In this document: in pieces, positions 8,553-16,761 of the stretch | Layout: every line of letters starts with the position of its first letter | Numbering within the stretch: position 1 is the first letter of the stretch | Assembly (NCBI GenBank): GCA_937958815.1 | Contig: CALGMR010000009.1 | Span: 186,001-250,000, forward strand | Source of the DNA: an uncultured Rhizobiaceae group bacterium | GTDB lineage: Bacteria > Pseudomonadota > Alphaproteobacteria > Rhizobiales > Rhizobiaceae | Direction: 5' to 3' | Length of the DNA: 64,000 nucleotides | Position numbers and translations under genes: made by a program | The notes under the pieces: model-generated | Databases searched by the model: none | What the model was told of the DNA's origin: nothing | Seen by the model: only the letters and a program-made list of their open reading frames with translations

Positions 8553-9875
8553 TTAGACGTAGCGATTGACGATGTTTTCCAACATCTCCTGCCGTCCGGA
8601 TTTTGGAGATGGATTCAGCTGAGACTGTTCTACCCAAGCGGCAATCTCTTCCAAAGACTGTTTGCCAGAAAGCATGTTTTTGGCACCTTCCTGTTCCCAA
8701 CCGGCATAGCGGTCGTTCAGCGGAGCTGACAACGCACCATCCTCGATCATCGCAGCAGCTGCTTTCAAACCGCGGGCACAACAATCCATCCCACCAATAT
8801 GAGCCATCAGCAAATCATCAGGTTCCAAAGATTGACGGCGCAATTTTGCATCGAAATTTGTACCGCCCGTGGTGAAGCCTCCGCCACTCAAAACCTCGTA
8901 AAATGCCAGTGCCATTTCAGGCACATTGTTCGGGAATTGGTCGGTGTCCCAACCCGATTGATAATCATTCCTGTTCATATCAATTGATCCGAAAATGCCG
9001 AGCGCATTGGCCATTGCAAGTTCGTGTTCAAAAGAATGGCCCGCCAAAATTGCATGGCCCTGTTCAATGTTCACTTTGACTTCATTTTCAAGACCATGGC
9101 GTTTCAAAAAGCCGTAAACTGTGGCCACATCGTAGTCGTATTGATGTTTCGTTGGTTCCTGCGGTTTTGGTTCGATGAGAATGGCGCCTTTGAAACCAAT
9201 CTTGTGCTTGTATTCCACGACAAGGTTCAAAAAGCGTCCAAGTTGCGCGTCTTCATGTTGAAGGTCGGTGTTAAGCAAAGTTTCATATCCTTCGCGACCA
9301 CCCCAAAGAACGTAGTTTTCACCGCCTAATTTGTGCGTAGCATCCATGCACGATTTCACGGTCGCGGCGCCATAAGCAAAGACTTCCGGGTCTGGATTGG
9401 TCGCAGCTCCAGACATGTAGCGACGGTGGGAAAACAGGTTTGCCGTACCCCACAACAGCTTCAAGCCCGTTTCAGACATCTTGCCTTGGAAATAGTCGAC
9501 GATTTCTTCCAAATTGCGTTTGCTTTCAGCAAAACTGGCACCTTCTGGCCGTGCATCCGCATCGTGGAAACAATAGTAAGGCACACCAAGAGCTGTGAAC
9601 ATTTCAAACGCCACATCCGCCTTCAGTTTTGCAGCTTCCATGGTGTCACCCATCTGGTCCGCAAACCATGGACGTTCAAATGTCTGACCTCCAAATGGAT
9701 CACCGCCCGGCCAAGCGAAATTGTGCCAATAACAAACTGCAAAACGAAGGTGATCTTCCATACGTTTGCCCATCACCACATCATCAGGATTGTAATATCT
9801 GAATGCGAGTGGGTTTGTGCTGTCAGCACCTTCAAATGGAATCTTTGTGACGTCGCCAAAAAATCCTGTTGTCAT
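8553..9875 (-). CDS. xylA: Xylose isomerase XylA
   Basis: Interconverts D-xylose and D-xylulose. It has 440 residues, identical in length to E. coli XylA. The catalytic pair His104 and Asp107 sits in [11 protein letters not shown]. Metal-binding [15 protein letters not shown] (Glu235, Lys237), [19 protein letters not shown] and [13 protein letters not shown] are all in place, so it should be active with Mg, Mn or Co. The start codon at 9875 overlaps the xylB stop by 4 bp (ATGA), so it is cotranscribed and translationally coupled with xylB. No xylose transporter or XylR is present in the window. Confidence 0.97.
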   Translation of the reverse strand: MTTGFFGDVTKIPFEGADSTNPLAFRYYNPDDVVMGKRMEDHLRFAVCYWHNFAWPGGDPFGGQTFERPWFADQMGDTMEAAKLKADVAFEMFTALGVPYYCFHDADARPEGASFAESKRNLEEIVDYFQGKMSETGLKLLWGTANLFSHRRYMSGAATNPDPEVFAYGAATVKSCMDATHKLGGENYVLWGGREGYETLLNTDLQHEDAQLGRFLNLVVEYKHKIGFKGAILIEPKPQEPTKHQYDYDVATVYGFLKRHGLENEVKVNIEQGHAILAGHSFEHELAMANALGIFGSIDMNRNDYQSGWDTDQFPNNVPEMALAFYEVLSGGGFTTGGTNFDAKLRRQSLEPDDLLMAHIGGMDCCARGLKAAAAMIEDGALSAPLNDRYAGWEQEGAKNMLSGKQSLEEIAAWVEQSQLNPSPKSGRQEMLENIVNRYV

Positions 9876-11323
9876 TTCATTGCTCCTGAAAGTGCTGGGT
9901 AGAGCGCTCTGTAGCGCTGGTAAGAAGTTTCGTAATCGTCTTTCAAAGACCGATTTGGTTCAAAGACAGATTTGATTTTTGGCGGTTGGCACACATCTAA
10001 AGGGTCCGCACTTTCTGCCGACATCAAACCCAACCGAGCAGCGCCAAATGCGGCGCCGAAATCACCATCTTCTGGCAACTCGACGGGAAGGCCTAAAATG
10101 TTGGAAATGGTTTGCAACCAATAGTCAGAGTTAGATCCTCCGCCCACAGCCATAACCTTGTTCAAATGGGTGCCTGCCGCACGCAAAGCTTCCATAGAAT
10201 CCCGCAGCGCAAATCCTACACCGTCAAGCACAGCTGCCGTCATCGCTGCTTGATCATGAGCGTGATCCAAGCCCACAAAAGCGCCGCGAATGGCAGCATC
10301 ATTGTGCGGAGTGCGTTCGCCTGACATGTAAGGTAAAAATATAGGTGCTGCTGGCGCTGTTGGCTTTTCGCCTAATGAAGCAGTAAGATCAGCAGCATTG
10401 CTTCCTGCAACCTTCGCCCACCAGTTCAAAGAATCTGTCGCCGACAAAAACACCCCCATTTGATGCCACATTTGCGGCAATGCATGGCAAAATGCGTGAA
10501 CCGCACTTTCCGGGTTGGGAAGATATGTTTCGTTGGCAGCAAACAAAACGCCAGACGTTCCAAGGGAAGCAAATGCAGAACCCGCTTGAACTGTGCCAAG
10601 ACCGATCGCAGATGCTGCATTGTCGCCTGCTCCACCTGCAACAACCACATCTTTCATGCCCCACCGACTGGCCAATTCGCTGCGCAGTGTTCCAGAGACG
10701 TCGGATCCTTCCACGAGACTTGGCATATGTTGCACACCCAAATCTGTCGCGCCGAGCAAATCCTCAGACCAATCTCGCGCCTCTACATTTAGCCAACTCG
10801 TTCCAGAAGCATCTGACATATCCGACACAAACTCACCCGTCAGCCAAAGCCGCAAATAGTCTTTTGGCAGCAGCACTTTGGCCGTTTGTGCGAAAATTTC
10901 TGGCTCGTTGTCTTTCACCCAAGCAAGCTTTGGAGCGGTGAATCCCGGAAACACAATATTGCCGGACTGTTTTCGAAAGAGCGGATTGGCATCCAGCTCT
11001 GCTGCCTGTTTGTGGCTGCGGGTATCGTTCCACAATATGCATGGACGCAGAATTTCGTCTGCTGAATCCAATAAAGTTGCCCCGTGCATTTGCCCCGACA
11101 GCCCAATGCCCGTAACCGCAGCTAAGGCGGAGCCAAACTCCATTTTCAATTGGTCTAAAGACGCTTCAGTCGCAGAAATCCAACTTTTTGGATCTTGCTC
11201 TGACCATCCTGAGTGTGGACGCGATACGGTGATGGCGGTATTGGCTGACCCAATAATCTTTTGATCAGCGTCGATCAAAACTGCCTTCACCCCAGAAGTG
11301 CCAATGTCGAGTCCAAGATACAT
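9872..11323 (-). CDS. xylB: Xylulokinase XylB
   Basis: FGGY-family kinase that phosphorylates D-xylulose to xylulose 5-phosphate for the pentose phosphate pathway. It has 483 residues, as in E. coli. The N-terminal ATPase motif is [28 protein letters not shown] contains the substrate Met-His pair; [12 protein letters not shown] carries the catalytic Asp; [14 protein letters not shown] is the adenosine motif. First gene of a two-gene operon with xylA. The 116 bp upstream (11324-11439) must hold its promoter; I see only an ATAGCGCTAT dyad overlapping the start codon. Confidence 0.96.
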   Translation of the reverse strand: MYLGLDIGTSGVKAVLIDADQKIIGSANTAITVSRPHSGWSEQDPKSWISATEASLDQLKMEFGSALAAVTGIGLSGQMHGATLLDSADEILRPCILWNDTRSHKQAAELDANPLFRKQSGNIVFPGFTAPKLAWVKDNEPEIFAQTAKVLLPKDYLRLWLTGEFVSDMSDASGTSWLNVEARDWSEDLLGATDLGVQHMPSLVEGSDVSGTLRSELASRWGMKDVVVAGGAGDNAASAIGLGTVQAGSAFASLGTSGVLFAANETYLPNPESAVHAFCHALPQMWHQMGVFLSATDSLNWWAKVAGSNAADLTASLGEKPTAPAAPIFLPYMSGERTPHNDAAIRGAFVGLDHAHDQAAMTAAVLDGVGFALRDSMEALRAAGTHLNKVMAVGGGSNSDYWLQTISNILGLPVELPEDGDFGAAFGAARLGLMSAESADPLDVCQPPKIKSVFEPNRSLKDDYETSYQRYRALYPALSGAMK

Positions 11324-11439
11324 AGCGCTATTTAATTCGACCGTTGAAAAAAATAATCATAGTGCAAGTTTCGCCAATGAAAACCCCAGAAATAGGACAA
11401 ATGAGCAAAAATATTTGATCGTGGTTCAAACAGTGCTTT

Positions 11440-13014
11440 TTATGGCGCGGGAAAGAGTTCGCCTATTTTTGTATTTGCCAGAAGATTGTCACCTGTATCT
11501 GCAAGCGCAACTTCGCCATTGACCAACACATAACCTATGTCAGCAAATTCCAGCCCTCGTCTGACATCATTTTCGACGAGAATAATTGTTTTGTCTTCTT
11601 TGTGTTGAAGGTCGTGCAGAAACTCAAAAATCATATCAGCGGAACGCGGTTTCAAACCAAGGGAAGGTTCGTCCACCAAAAGAATTTGCGGGTCCATGAC
11701 CAAGGCACGGCAAATTTCAACAAGACGTCTTTCGCCACTGGAAAGTGATTTTGCCAAACGTTTGCGGCGTTTTGCCAAACGCGGATATTTATCAAACACT
11801 TGTTCTGTCGCCCGCTTTGCTTCAGCAGGATCGTTCTTTAAAAAGCCGCCCAGCCAAAGGTTTTCTTCAACAGTCATGCCACGCACAACAGACTTGTCTT
11901 GCATTATGTAAGCTATCCCGGCTTCGCTCACTTTTTGATTTGGAGACAATTCAGTAATGTCTTGCTTGTCGGGCCCATTGCCAAGCTTGATTGTGCCGGA
12001 GAATATATTGTTGAAGCCAAAAATTGCGTGAAGGACGGTCGACTTTCCCCCACCATTTGTGCTGATCAAGCATAGAGACTGTTTGCGGCCCATAGTGAGA
12101 TTGAAATTCTTCAAAATTTCCAGTTTGCCATAACCAGCATACAGGTTTTCGATCTCCAAATAGGGATCTTCGCCAGCCAGACTCTGTAGCTTTTCATCTG
12201 AAGCTCTTTCAGTGATCGTCGCCAATTGGCGGTGCGCCGTTGTTGCCGTTTCAACTGATTTAGCTTGTTTTTGCTCCGGCGCCGCTTTGATCGCCTCTTT
12301 CTTTTTTACAACCTTTTTCACGATCGCAATTTTTAGTTTGGGTTTCGCTGCTTTGGTTTCCGCAACCTTGGCTTTTGCAACATCCACCTTTTTGGCTTTT
12401 GAGACCGTTTCGATCGGCTTGGACTCGGACTTACGCTCAGGCTTAGGCTTGGACTTAGGGTTTGCGACCGCAGCTTTTGCTTTTTTGGTGATGGCTTTTG
12501 GCTTTGCTTGAACCGCTTCCTTTTTCGCCAACTTTACGTTTTTTTCTGTAGAAACGGCCTTCGCCTTTGTCGAATCTTTCGGCTTTTTGGTGCCGTTTGA
12601 GCTGACCTTTAAGCTGAATTTCGACTTTGGTTTTTTGGCTGTTTCTTTTGCAGAGGTGTCTTTCGCTACAATTCTGGCCTTTGCCTTCGGCTTCGGATTC
12701 GGCTTGTTGGATTTTGTGGTCTTGGGCGCAGCAACTTGCTTTGCTTTCACCCCTGATTTGGCGGCTGGCTTATTTGTAGACTTAGCAGCAGGTTTCTTAA
12801 CTGAGGCCTTAGCGCTGTTCGCTGCTTTAGATTTTGTCTTTGGCTTCGACCTGGTCTTCGGCGTTGATGTCACCTTCTTAACGGGTTTTGTTTTTTCGGC
12901 TTTTTCTGCTTTTTTCAACTCAAACACCAATGCGCGCCGATCTGCCTCCGTTCGTGCAGCTTCAATCTTTTTCTTAATTTGGGCAGTCGTCCCAGCTTTC
13001 GATTTGGCAACCAT
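11440..13014 (-). CDS. LivF-type ABC transporter ATPase with long Lys/Ala-rich N-terminal tail
   Basis: 524 residues in two parts. Residues 1-283 are low complexity and strongly basic (Lys, Ala, Ser, Thr, Pro, Val), resembling histone H1-like or AlgP-like tails, with a short helical segment at 10-40. Residues 284-524 are an ABC ATPase closest to LivF/UrtE of branched-chain amino acid or urea transporters. Walker A reads STNGGGKST (318-326), with Ser for the first Gly. The signature reads LSSGE (424-428), and Walker B is ILLVDEP (444-450). The H-loop region is VENDVRRG, without His. No permease, binding protein or LivG partner is nearby. The fusion is continuous in one frame with no internal stop. 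Function is unknown beyond ATPase; the tail might bind nucleic acid, membrane or polyanions. Confidence 0.8.
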   Translation of the reverse strand: MVAKSKAGTTAQIKKKIEAARTEADRRALVFELKKAEKAEKTKPVKKVTSTPKTRSKPKTKSKAANSAKASVKKPAAKSTNKPAAKSGVKAKQVAAPKTTKSNKPNPKPKAKARIVAKDTSAKETAKKPKSKFSLKVSSNGTKKPKDSTKAKAVSTEKNVKLAKKEAVQAKPKAITKKAKAAVANPKSKPKPERKSESKPIETVSKAKKVDVAKAKVAETKAAKPKLKIAIVKKVVKKKEAIKAAPEQKQAKSVETATTAHRQLATITERASDEKLQSLAGEDPYLEIENLYAGYGKLEILKNFNLTMGRKQSLCLISTNGGGKSTVLHAIFGFNNIFSGTIKLGNGPDKQDITELSPNQKVSEAGIAYIMQDKSVVRGMTVEENLWLGGFLKNDPAEAKRATEQVFDKYPRLAKRRKRLAKSLSSGERRLVEICRALVMDPQILLVDEPSLGLKPRSADMIFEFLHDLQHKEDKTIILVENDVRRGLEFADIGYVLVNGEVALADTGDNLLANTKIGELFPAP

Positions 13015-13070
13015 AAGTTTGCCCCCAGATTAGCGTCGATCACACGCAGGTCATTTGTGTGTCAACCGCA

Positions 13071-13087
13071 TTGCCAAACATTGGCAA
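13071..13087. promoter_or_regulatory. Inverted repeat upstream of the ABC ATPase gene
   Basis: TTGCCAA and TTGGCAA separated by ACA form a perfect 17-bp dyad. Its near edge is 57 bp upstream of the start codon at 13014, a normal position for an operator. The motif type (TTGCCAA half sites) is generic and no regulator gene is adjacent. Confidence 0.35.
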
Positions 13088-13317
13088 ATCCCCCGTGGCC
13101 AGACAATGAACTCAATCTGCCAAATTCATGATCACGCCCTTGGGCGATCAATGATACACAGCGGAAACCTTATTCAGAGTTCCCGCATCGCAAACGGCCT
13201 TTCAATCCATTGATCAAAGTTGGATCGACGCCCACCGTTCACTCATCATGCAGATTTACAGTAGGTTCATTCATCAAAGAAGCGACAAATTCAAGCAGCA
13301 TTTGCAATCAAACACAT

Positions 13318-13333
13318 TTAGAATCGATTCTAA
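13318..13333. promoter_or_regulatory. 16-bp perfect palindrome upstream of glpD
   Basis: TTAGAATCGATTCTAA is a perfect palindrome 185 bp upstream of the glpD ATG. The TTAGAA/TTCTAA half sites resemble the iron control element bound by rhizobial Irr, but the centre is 4 bp here where I recall 3 bp for that element. An iron link is therefore only a possibility. Confidence 0.4.
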
Positions 13334-13374
13334 GGCTATGTTTTTGCAGCAAATCCAAAAAAATCCAGAGCTCG

Positions 13375-13398
13375 CGTGAACATTTTCTGTGTTCCACG
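13375..13398. promoter_or_regulatory. Imperfect inverted repeat upstream of glpD
   Basis: CGTGAACA and TGTTCCACG arms flank a 7-bp centre, 120 bp upstream of the glpD start. One arm has an extra base. It could be an operator for a glycerol-responsive regulator of the GlpR kind, but it does not match a consensus that I can name. Confidence 0.25.
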
Positions 13399-13518
13399 AT
13401 TTTTTTCTATCATACGTTTGAGTGACGAATTTTCAGACATATTGTGGCGCAAGAACCTCGCACTTCTATCAACATAGTGATACGAACTGTCTGTTCGAAT
13501 TTCATTGAAACTGGCTTA

Positions 13519-15036
13519 ATGTCTCAACACGTTAACGTATTCATAATTGGTGGTGGTATCAACGGTGTGGGCATCGCCCGCGATGCGGCTGGGCGCGGTT
13601 TTTCGGTTGCGCTTTGCGAAATGAAAGATTTGGCAAGCGGCACGTCAAACTGGTCATCGAAGCTGGTTCACGGTGGGGTGCGCTATCTGGAACATTATGA
13701 ATTCATGCTGGTGCGAAAAGCGCTCAAGGAACGAGAAGTTCTATGGGCTGCGGCCCCGCACATCATTCGTCCCATGCGGTTTATCATGCCCCATCACAAA
13801 GATCTCCGACCTGCTTGGTTTTTGAGATTGGGACTGTTTCTCTACGATCACATTGGTGGGCGCAAACTGCTGCCAGCAACCAAGACTGTTGATCTGGTGA
13901 ATGGCATTTTTGGAAAACCTTTAAAAGCGATGTTCAAGAAGGGTTTTCAATATTCCGACTGCCAAGTGGACGATGCACGATTGGTTGTTCTCAATGCGCT
14001 ATCGGCCAAAGAAAAAGGCGCAGAAATTGCTGTGAACACGGAATGCGTTTCTGCACGCCGCGACGGCGATGTGTGGAAAGTGGAAACCCGAGATCACAAA
14101 ACAGGCGAGACGAAGCACTATTCAGCCGACATGGTGATCAATGCTGCCGGCCCTTGGGTAGATGCAGTTCTCGGATCTGCATTTGGAAAAAACGATTCCA
14201 AAAACGTGCGCATGGTTCAAGGCAGCCATATCGTCATGCCTAAAATGTACGACCACGACAATTGCTACATTTTTCAAAATGGTGATGGGCGGATCATTTT
14301 TGCAATTCCGTATACGCAGGACACAACCCTGATCGGCACAACCGACAAGGACTATGAGGGAAACCCGCGAGATGCGGAAATTTCTCAAGAGGAAATTGAA
14401 TATCTTTGCAACGCGGCATCGGAATATTTCGAAAAGCCTGTTCTGCAGGAAAACATCGTATGGACCTACTCTGGTGTGCGCCCACTTTATGACGATGGGG
14501 CCAGCGCGGCGCAGGAGGCCACGCGCGACTACATCTTCAAACAAGAAGGTGGGAAGGGATCTGAAACTTCGCAAACGGGCGCACCGCTTATCAATATTTT
14601 TGGTGGGAAAATCACCACTTATCGAGAGCTCGCGGAACGGATGATGGACCGCATTGAAGACAATCTCGGGGTCAAAGGTCGTCCGTGGACAGAACGTGCG
14701 CCTCTGCCCGGAGGAGATTTTCCAACTGAAGGATTCGATGCCTTGGTTGGAAAGATGGCGGCAAAATATCCGTTTCTAGAAGCTGAGCATTTGCGCCGAA
14801 TGTGCCACGCCTATGGCACACGTATCTCAATGGTGTTGGGACAAGCCTCTTCGGTTGACCAATTGGGAGAAGATTTTGGCAACGGTCTTTATGAAGCCGA
14901 AGTTCGATATCTCGCAACCAATGAATGGGCAACAAATGCTGACGATATTGTGTGGCGGCGCAGCAAGCTTGGCTTGGTTATGAGTGATGAACAGATTGCA
15001 GCTCTCGACACATGGATGCAGGCCGAACTGGACTAG
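13519..15036 (+). CDS. glpD: Aerobic glycerol-3-phosphate dehydrogenase GlpD
   Basis: FAD-dependent, membrane-associated oxidation of sn-glycerol 3-phosphate to dihydroxyacetone phosphate, with electrons to the quinone pool. It has 505 residues from the ATG at 13519 (E. coli has 501). The dinucleotide fold IIGGGINGVGIARDAAGRG is at the N-terminus, followed by GTSNWSSKLVHGGVRYLE, typical of GlpD. IGTTDKDYEGNP and FGGKITTYRELAE are further family segments. A GTG 75 bp upstream would add 25 residues before the FAD motif and is less likely. Stands alone, without glpK or glpF. Its stop overlaps the convergent GGT gene stop by 4 bp. Confidence 0.95.
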   Translation: MSQHVNVFIIGGGINGVGIARDAAGRGFSVALCEMKDLASGTSNWSSKLVHGGVRYLEHYEFMLVRKALKEREVLWAAAPHIIRPMRFIMPHHKDLRPAWFLRLGLFLYDHIGGRKLLPATKTVDLVNGIFGKPLKAMFKKGFQYSDCQVDDARLVVLNALSAKEKGAEIAVNTECVSARRDGDVWKVETRDHKTGETKHYSADMVINAAGPWVDAVLGSAFGKNDSKNVRMVQGSHIVMPKMYDHDNCYIFQNGDGRIIFAIPYTQDTTLIGTTDKDYEGNPRDAEISQEEIEYLCNAASEYFEKPVLQENIVWTYSGVRPLYDDGASAAQEATRDYIFKQEGGKGSETSQTGAPLINIFGGKITTYRELAERMMDRIEDNLGVKGRPWTERAPLPGGDFPTEGFDALVGKMAAKYPFLEAEHLRRMCHAYGTRISMVLGQASSVDQLGEDFGNGLYEAEVRYLATNEWATNADDIVWRRSKLGLVMSDEQIAALDTWMQAELD

Positions 15037-16625
15037 TAACCGATTGCGCAACCGTCCTTGCGGGGGTCGCTTCCACCTGTGAGCACGCCTGTTTCCCAAT
15101 CTATCTGAATGGCTTGTGATCCACCCACTGGCACTTTTGCCCTTTCAATTTTGTGGCCCATTTTGCGCAAACTTTCCAAAATGGCATCTGGAACCGCAGC
15201 TTCCATTTCAACTTCACCTGTAAATGGATCGACCATCCAACGCGGCGCATCTTGCGCTTCCTGCACGTCCATGCAGTAGTCAAGATAACGGGTGAGAAAT
15301 TGCATGTGTCCCATGGCCTGATATTCGCCCCCCATGACACCAAAACTCATCACTGTTTGACCGTTTTTCTGCACCATTGCAGGAATAATTGTGTGGAGTG
15401 GGCGCTTGTTGGGCGCAATACAGTTTGGATGTCCCTCTTCCAGCACAAAGCCTTCGCCACGGTTGGTGAGCACGATGCCATGTTTTGGTGTGGTGATGCC
15501 GCCGCCCCACCCCCAAAAGAGAGTGTTGATAAACGAACAAGCATTGCGGTCTTTATCAACCACAGAAATATAAACCGTGTCTTTGTGCTCTGGCAGATAA
15601 AGAGCATCTTCGGGGTGTATGGATTTTTTAGGGTCAATATCGTCCAGCAATTGAGCCGCATAATCTTTCGACAGCAACCCATCCACGGGAACGTCTACTT
15701 GATCTGCATCTGCCAAGTAAAGCCCGCGAGACGCATAGCCGCGACGACAGGCTTCCAATTCCAAATGAATCCGTTCTGCGCTCAGAAAATCGCCAGCGAC
15801 GTCGGCATGTTCCATCATATTCATTAAAAGCAATGCAATGACGCCCTGTCCTTGGGGCGGGCATTCCACAATGGTGTGGCCACGGTAATCTGAGGTGATG
15901 GGGGTAACGTAATCGCCCTTTGCATTGGCAAAGTCTTCTAGGGTGTGAAGACCGCCTTTGGCTTGCAGCGTGTCCACCATTTCCTGCGCCAACACACCTG
16001 CATAAAAACCATCGCGCCCTTCACGGCCAATGAGTTCAAGTGCATCGGCCAGACCTTTTTGGTGGTGGATCGTCCCAAAGGCCGGAACTGCTCCATCATT
16101 CAAAAATATCTTCGCGAGATTTTCATCGCTTTTTAAATGGTCCAGATTTCTCGACATGTCGCTGTGAATGCGCTGTCCGATCGGATAGCCGTTTCGCGCA
16201 TAGTCGACGGCAGGCTGTAACAATTCTGCCAAAGGCAAACGGCCATGGTCTTTGTTCAATTGGCACCACGCGTCTACAGCGCCCGGCACAATGACGGAAT
16301 GGGCAGATGTGCGAACAAGTTTTTCAACACCAAGGGATTTTAGTTTTTCCAATGTTGCAGCAGCAGGCGCCCTGCCCGAACCATTATATCCCACAACTTC
16401 GCTACCACCGTTTGGCGCATAAAGTGCGAAGCAATCTCCCCCAATACCCGTTGACCCGGGCTCCACGACACATTGCACAGCACATGCAGCGATGGCTCCA
16501 TCCATGGCATTGCCACCTGCCTTGAGAACATCAATGGCCGTTTGCGTTGCCAGTGTATGGGATGTGGCGGCCATGCCATTAGTTGCGACAACAGGTGATC
16601 TTCCCGGCAGCTCGAGATTGCGCAT
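15033..16625 (-). CDS. Gamma-glutamyltransferase family protein (cytoplasmic, YwrD-like)
   Basis: Ntn-hydrolase related to gamma-glutamyltranspeptidase, which cleaves or transfers gamma-glutamyl groups from glutathione-like substrates. It has 530 residues from the ATG at 16625, which has AAAGG about 8 bp upstream. A longer start at 16748 would lie 13 bp from the divergent hisD-like start and leave no room for promoters. The self-cleavage Thr is probably Thr350 in KDTVYISVVDKD, aligned with TTHYSVVD of E. coli Ggt. GNAMDGAIAACAV and GSTGIGGDCFALY are typical of the family. No signal peptide is seen, so a cytoplasmic enzyme is expected. The physiological substrate is unknown. Confidence 0.88.
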   Translation of the reverse strand: MRNLELPGRSPVVATNGMAATSHTLATQTAIDVLKAGGNAMDGAIAACAVQCVVEPGSTGIGGDCFALYAPNGGSEVVGYNGSGRAPAAATLEKLKSLGVEKLVRTSAHSVIVPGAVDAWCQLNKDHGRLPLAELLQPAVDYARNGYPIGQRIHSDMSRNLDHLKSDENLAKIFLNDGAVPAFGTIHHQKGLADALELIGREGRDGFYAGVLAQEMVDTLQAKGGLHTLEDFANAKGDYVTPITSDYRGHTIVECPPQGQGVIALLLMNMMEHADVAGDFLSAERIHLELEACRRGYASRGLYLADADQVDVPVDGLLSKDYAAQLLDDIDPKKSIHPEDALYLPEHKDTVYISVVDKDRNACSFINTLFWGWGGGITTPKHGIVLTNRGEGFVLEEGHPNCIAPNKRPLHTIIPAMVQKNGQTVMSFGVMGGEYQAMGHMQFLTRYLDYCMDVQEAQDAPRWMVDPFTGEVEMEAAVPDAILESLRKMGHKIERAKVPVGGSQAIQIDWETGVLTGGSDPRKDGCAIGY

Positions 16626-16761
16626 TTGTGGATGCCTTTTGATTTTGTCTTTAAAGCTTGTTTTATAAAATTTCGCATTCAGCGCACGTAAGCGCAAGGC
16701 TGTTCTGGATTTTGCCTGTGGCAAATGCGATAGCACTGAAAAAGACATTTGGAAAATTCAC

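Larger units (their letters stand above)
13015..13518. other. 504-bp intergenic region between the ABC ATPase and glpD
   Basis: The only gap over 300 bp. It must hold the divergent promoters of the ABC ATPase gene (minus) and glpD (plus). I see several short inverted repeats: TTGCCAA-ACA-TTGGCAA at 13071-13087, an imperfect GATCACGCCC/GGGCGATC at about 13129-13150, a 16-bp perfect palindrome at 13318-13333, and CGTGAACA/TGTTCCACG at 13375-13398. No tRNA-like fold, no open frame with a credible start, and no terminator with a T-tract was found. An in-frame GTG at 13444 could extend GlpD but is disfavoured. Confidence 0.6.

Noticed and set aside
9333..9902. A 189-codon plus-strand open frame.
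   Set aside because: Antisense to xylA, which is complete and strongly conserved.
12212..13033. Plus-strand open frames opposite the Lys/Ala-rich tail (12212-12511 and 12587-13033), hydrophobic Ala/Phe/Val-rich.
   Set aside because: They are the mirror image of Lys/Ala codons on the minus strand, which give Phe/Leu/Ala/Ser-type codons; no ribosome-binding site, and the minus-strand frame contains real ABC motifs.
13129..13150. GATCACGCCC/GGGCGATC hairpin considered as a terminator.
   Set aside because: Arms are unequal, no T-tract on either strand, and no gene ends nearby; left as part of the gap description.
13318..13333. Firm assignment of the palindrome as an Irr iron control element.
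   Set aside because: The central spacing is 4 bp rather than the 3 bp I recall for that motif, and glpD is not an established Irr target.
15153..15827. A 224-codon plus-strand open frame.
   Set aside because: Lies wholly antisense to the GGT-family gene, whose frame has clear catalytic motifs; His/Phe-rich composition is typical of a shadow frame.
15033..16748. Longer GGT start at 16748.
   Set aside because: Would leave only 13 bp to the divergent start at 16762 and adds 41 basic residues unlike the family; the ATG at 16625 has a better ribosome-binding site.
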